Assembly (NCBI GenBank): GCA_038239345.1
Contig: JBBSEX010000114.1
Span: forward strand, 1 to 5,756
Source of the DNA: JBBSEX01 sp038239345
Lineage (GTDB): Bacteria > Acidobacteriota > Terriglobia > Bryobacterales > Bryobacteraceae
DNA: 5,756 bases
Direction of reading: 5' to 3'
In this document: piece by piece, positions 5,397 through 5,756 of the stretch
Position numbering within the stretch: the first letter of the stretch is position 1
Layout of the letters: each line of letters starts with the position of its first letter
Notes under the pieces: generated by a model
Databases searched by the model: none
The model's input: only the letters and a program-made list of their open reading frames with translations
What the model was told of the DNA's origin: nothing
Position numbers and translations under genes: made by a program

Positions 5397-5601
5397 ATGC
5401 CTTCAGTGTAGTCCTCGTCGAAGTTGTGGAGCAGCGCCCCGGCAGGCAAAACGAGGCCGACGCAAAAATGAACGTCTAGTGCCCTGTCTGCGGATGTTCG
5501 CCCGCCGGATCGATCCAAGTGGTCGTCGGTTATCCGGAAATGACCGCCGCCGCCCTCTGTTCCCAGTCTCAAAAACCTCCGTATTCGCTACAGCGTGAAC
5601 G
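5397..5601. other. Divergent intergenic region between the HEAT gene and tnpA
   Basis: This 205-bp stretch separates two divergently read genes and should carry both promoters. No good -35/-10 pair was found. A 10-bp palindrome GGATCGATCC (5507-5516) is the only clear symmetry. In Tn3-type elements recombination (res-like) sites often lie beside tnpA, so this is where one would be expected, but none was recognised. Confidence 0.4.
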
Positions 5602-5756
5602 ATGCCCCGGCGCGAGCTGCTGACCTCAACAGAACGGCTTCAAATGCTGGCTTTCCCGGAGGACGAGGGTGAGCTGATTCGGTTGGCCACGCTCACGGCA
5701 GACGATCTTGCCTTCGTGCGGCAACATCGTGGAGATCATAACCGTCTCGGCATCGC
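5602..5756 (+). CDS. tnpA: Tn3-family transposase, N-terminus (runs off right edge)
   Basis: ATG 5602 opens a frame that continues past the right edge (51 complete codons). It reads MPRRELLTSTERLQMLAFPE, then DEGELIRLATLTADDLAFVR and QHRGDHNRLGI. This is the start of the DUF4158 domain found at the N-terminus of Tn3-family TnpA: MPRR(x)LLT at the start, FPxDExELIRxxTLxxxDLxxVRxxRGxHNRLGxA after it. That region binds the transposon inverted repeats. The whole protein is normally about 1,000 residues with a DDE catalytic core near the C-terminus, outside the window. The start matches the family exactly, although no clear ribosome site precedes it. Nothing visible is broken. Confidence 0.9.
   Translation, partial: MPRRELLTSTERLQMLAFPEDEGELIRLATLTADDLAFVRQHRGDHNRLGI

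Larger units (their letters stand above)
4457..5756 (+). mobile_element. Tn3-family transposon, left part
   Basis: The element is inferred from the rightward-facing inverted repeat at 4457-4494 and the tnpA start at 5602 reading away from it. tnpA normally ends next to the far repeat, so about 3 kb more is expected outside the window. The passenger interval (4495-5601) contains one gene, the HEAT-repeat protein on the opposite strand. No tnpR, tnpI or tnpS/T resolvase is seen in it. A later insertion inside or beside the element cannot be excluded. Confidence 0.5.

Noticed and set aside
5515..5554. Second Tn3-like repeat on the minus strand (CATTTCCGGATAA after a GGGCGGCGG start)
   Set aside because: It shares the CATTTC block but lacks the ACGCTAAG inner end at the required position, and its orientation would place tnpA outside the element.

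Overview
The window looks like an accessory stretch of a soil bacterium, most likely an Acidobacteriota (Solibacter/Bryobacter-like). The evidence is indirect: the short exported beta-barrel protein at 2231-2854 carries a GRVELFGGIGG core and an FTVRFG end that I associate with an acidobacterial outer-membrane family, a HEAT-repeat protein with an export signal is present, and the single-stranded-DNA-binding (SSB) remnant is of the type seen there. No rRNA or tRNA gene was found, and the host assignment is inference.

Region 1 (1-855) is a pile-up of broken mobile elements. The last 60 codons of an ISKra4-family transposase (1-183) run in from the left. The apparent right end of that insertion sequence (IS), near 208, cuts a serine recombinase gene on the minus strand about 30 codons after its start. 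Only the catalytic-serine motif YVRVS remains, preceded by a small basic ORF (194-460, minus). Next comes the 3' end of an IS6-family transposase gene (606-796), frameshifted and missing its 5' part, with its terminal inverted repeat at 838-855.

Region 2 (about 933-3992) holds three exported beta-barrel genes. A plus-strand gene (933-2117) encodes two homologous barrel domains in tandem. It converges on a minus-strand gene (2231-2854), and a third, minus-strand gene lies at 3354-3992. Between the last two are a probable relic of an MFS transporter C-terminus (2856-2960) and an array of four degenerate 18-19 bp direct repeats (3069-3171), possibly the binding-site end of a lost IS21-like element.

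Region 3 (about 4159-5756) is an SSB gene remnant whose similarity stops where a candidate 38-bp Tn3-family terminal inverted repeat begins (4457-4494). The repeat points rightward, and 1.1 kb further on a Tn3-family transposase (DUF4158 N-terminus) starts at 5602 and runs off the window. If the repeat is genuine, the exported HEAT-repeat protein at 4635-5396 (minus) sits in the passenger position of a Tn3-type transposon, with no resolvase between the repeat and tnpA.

No operon-like pathway is evident. The common theme is cell-envelope genes interleaved with remnants of at least four mobile-element families. The most unusual points are the HEAT gene as a putative Tn3 passenger, the tandem-barrel fusion and the orphan repeat array.
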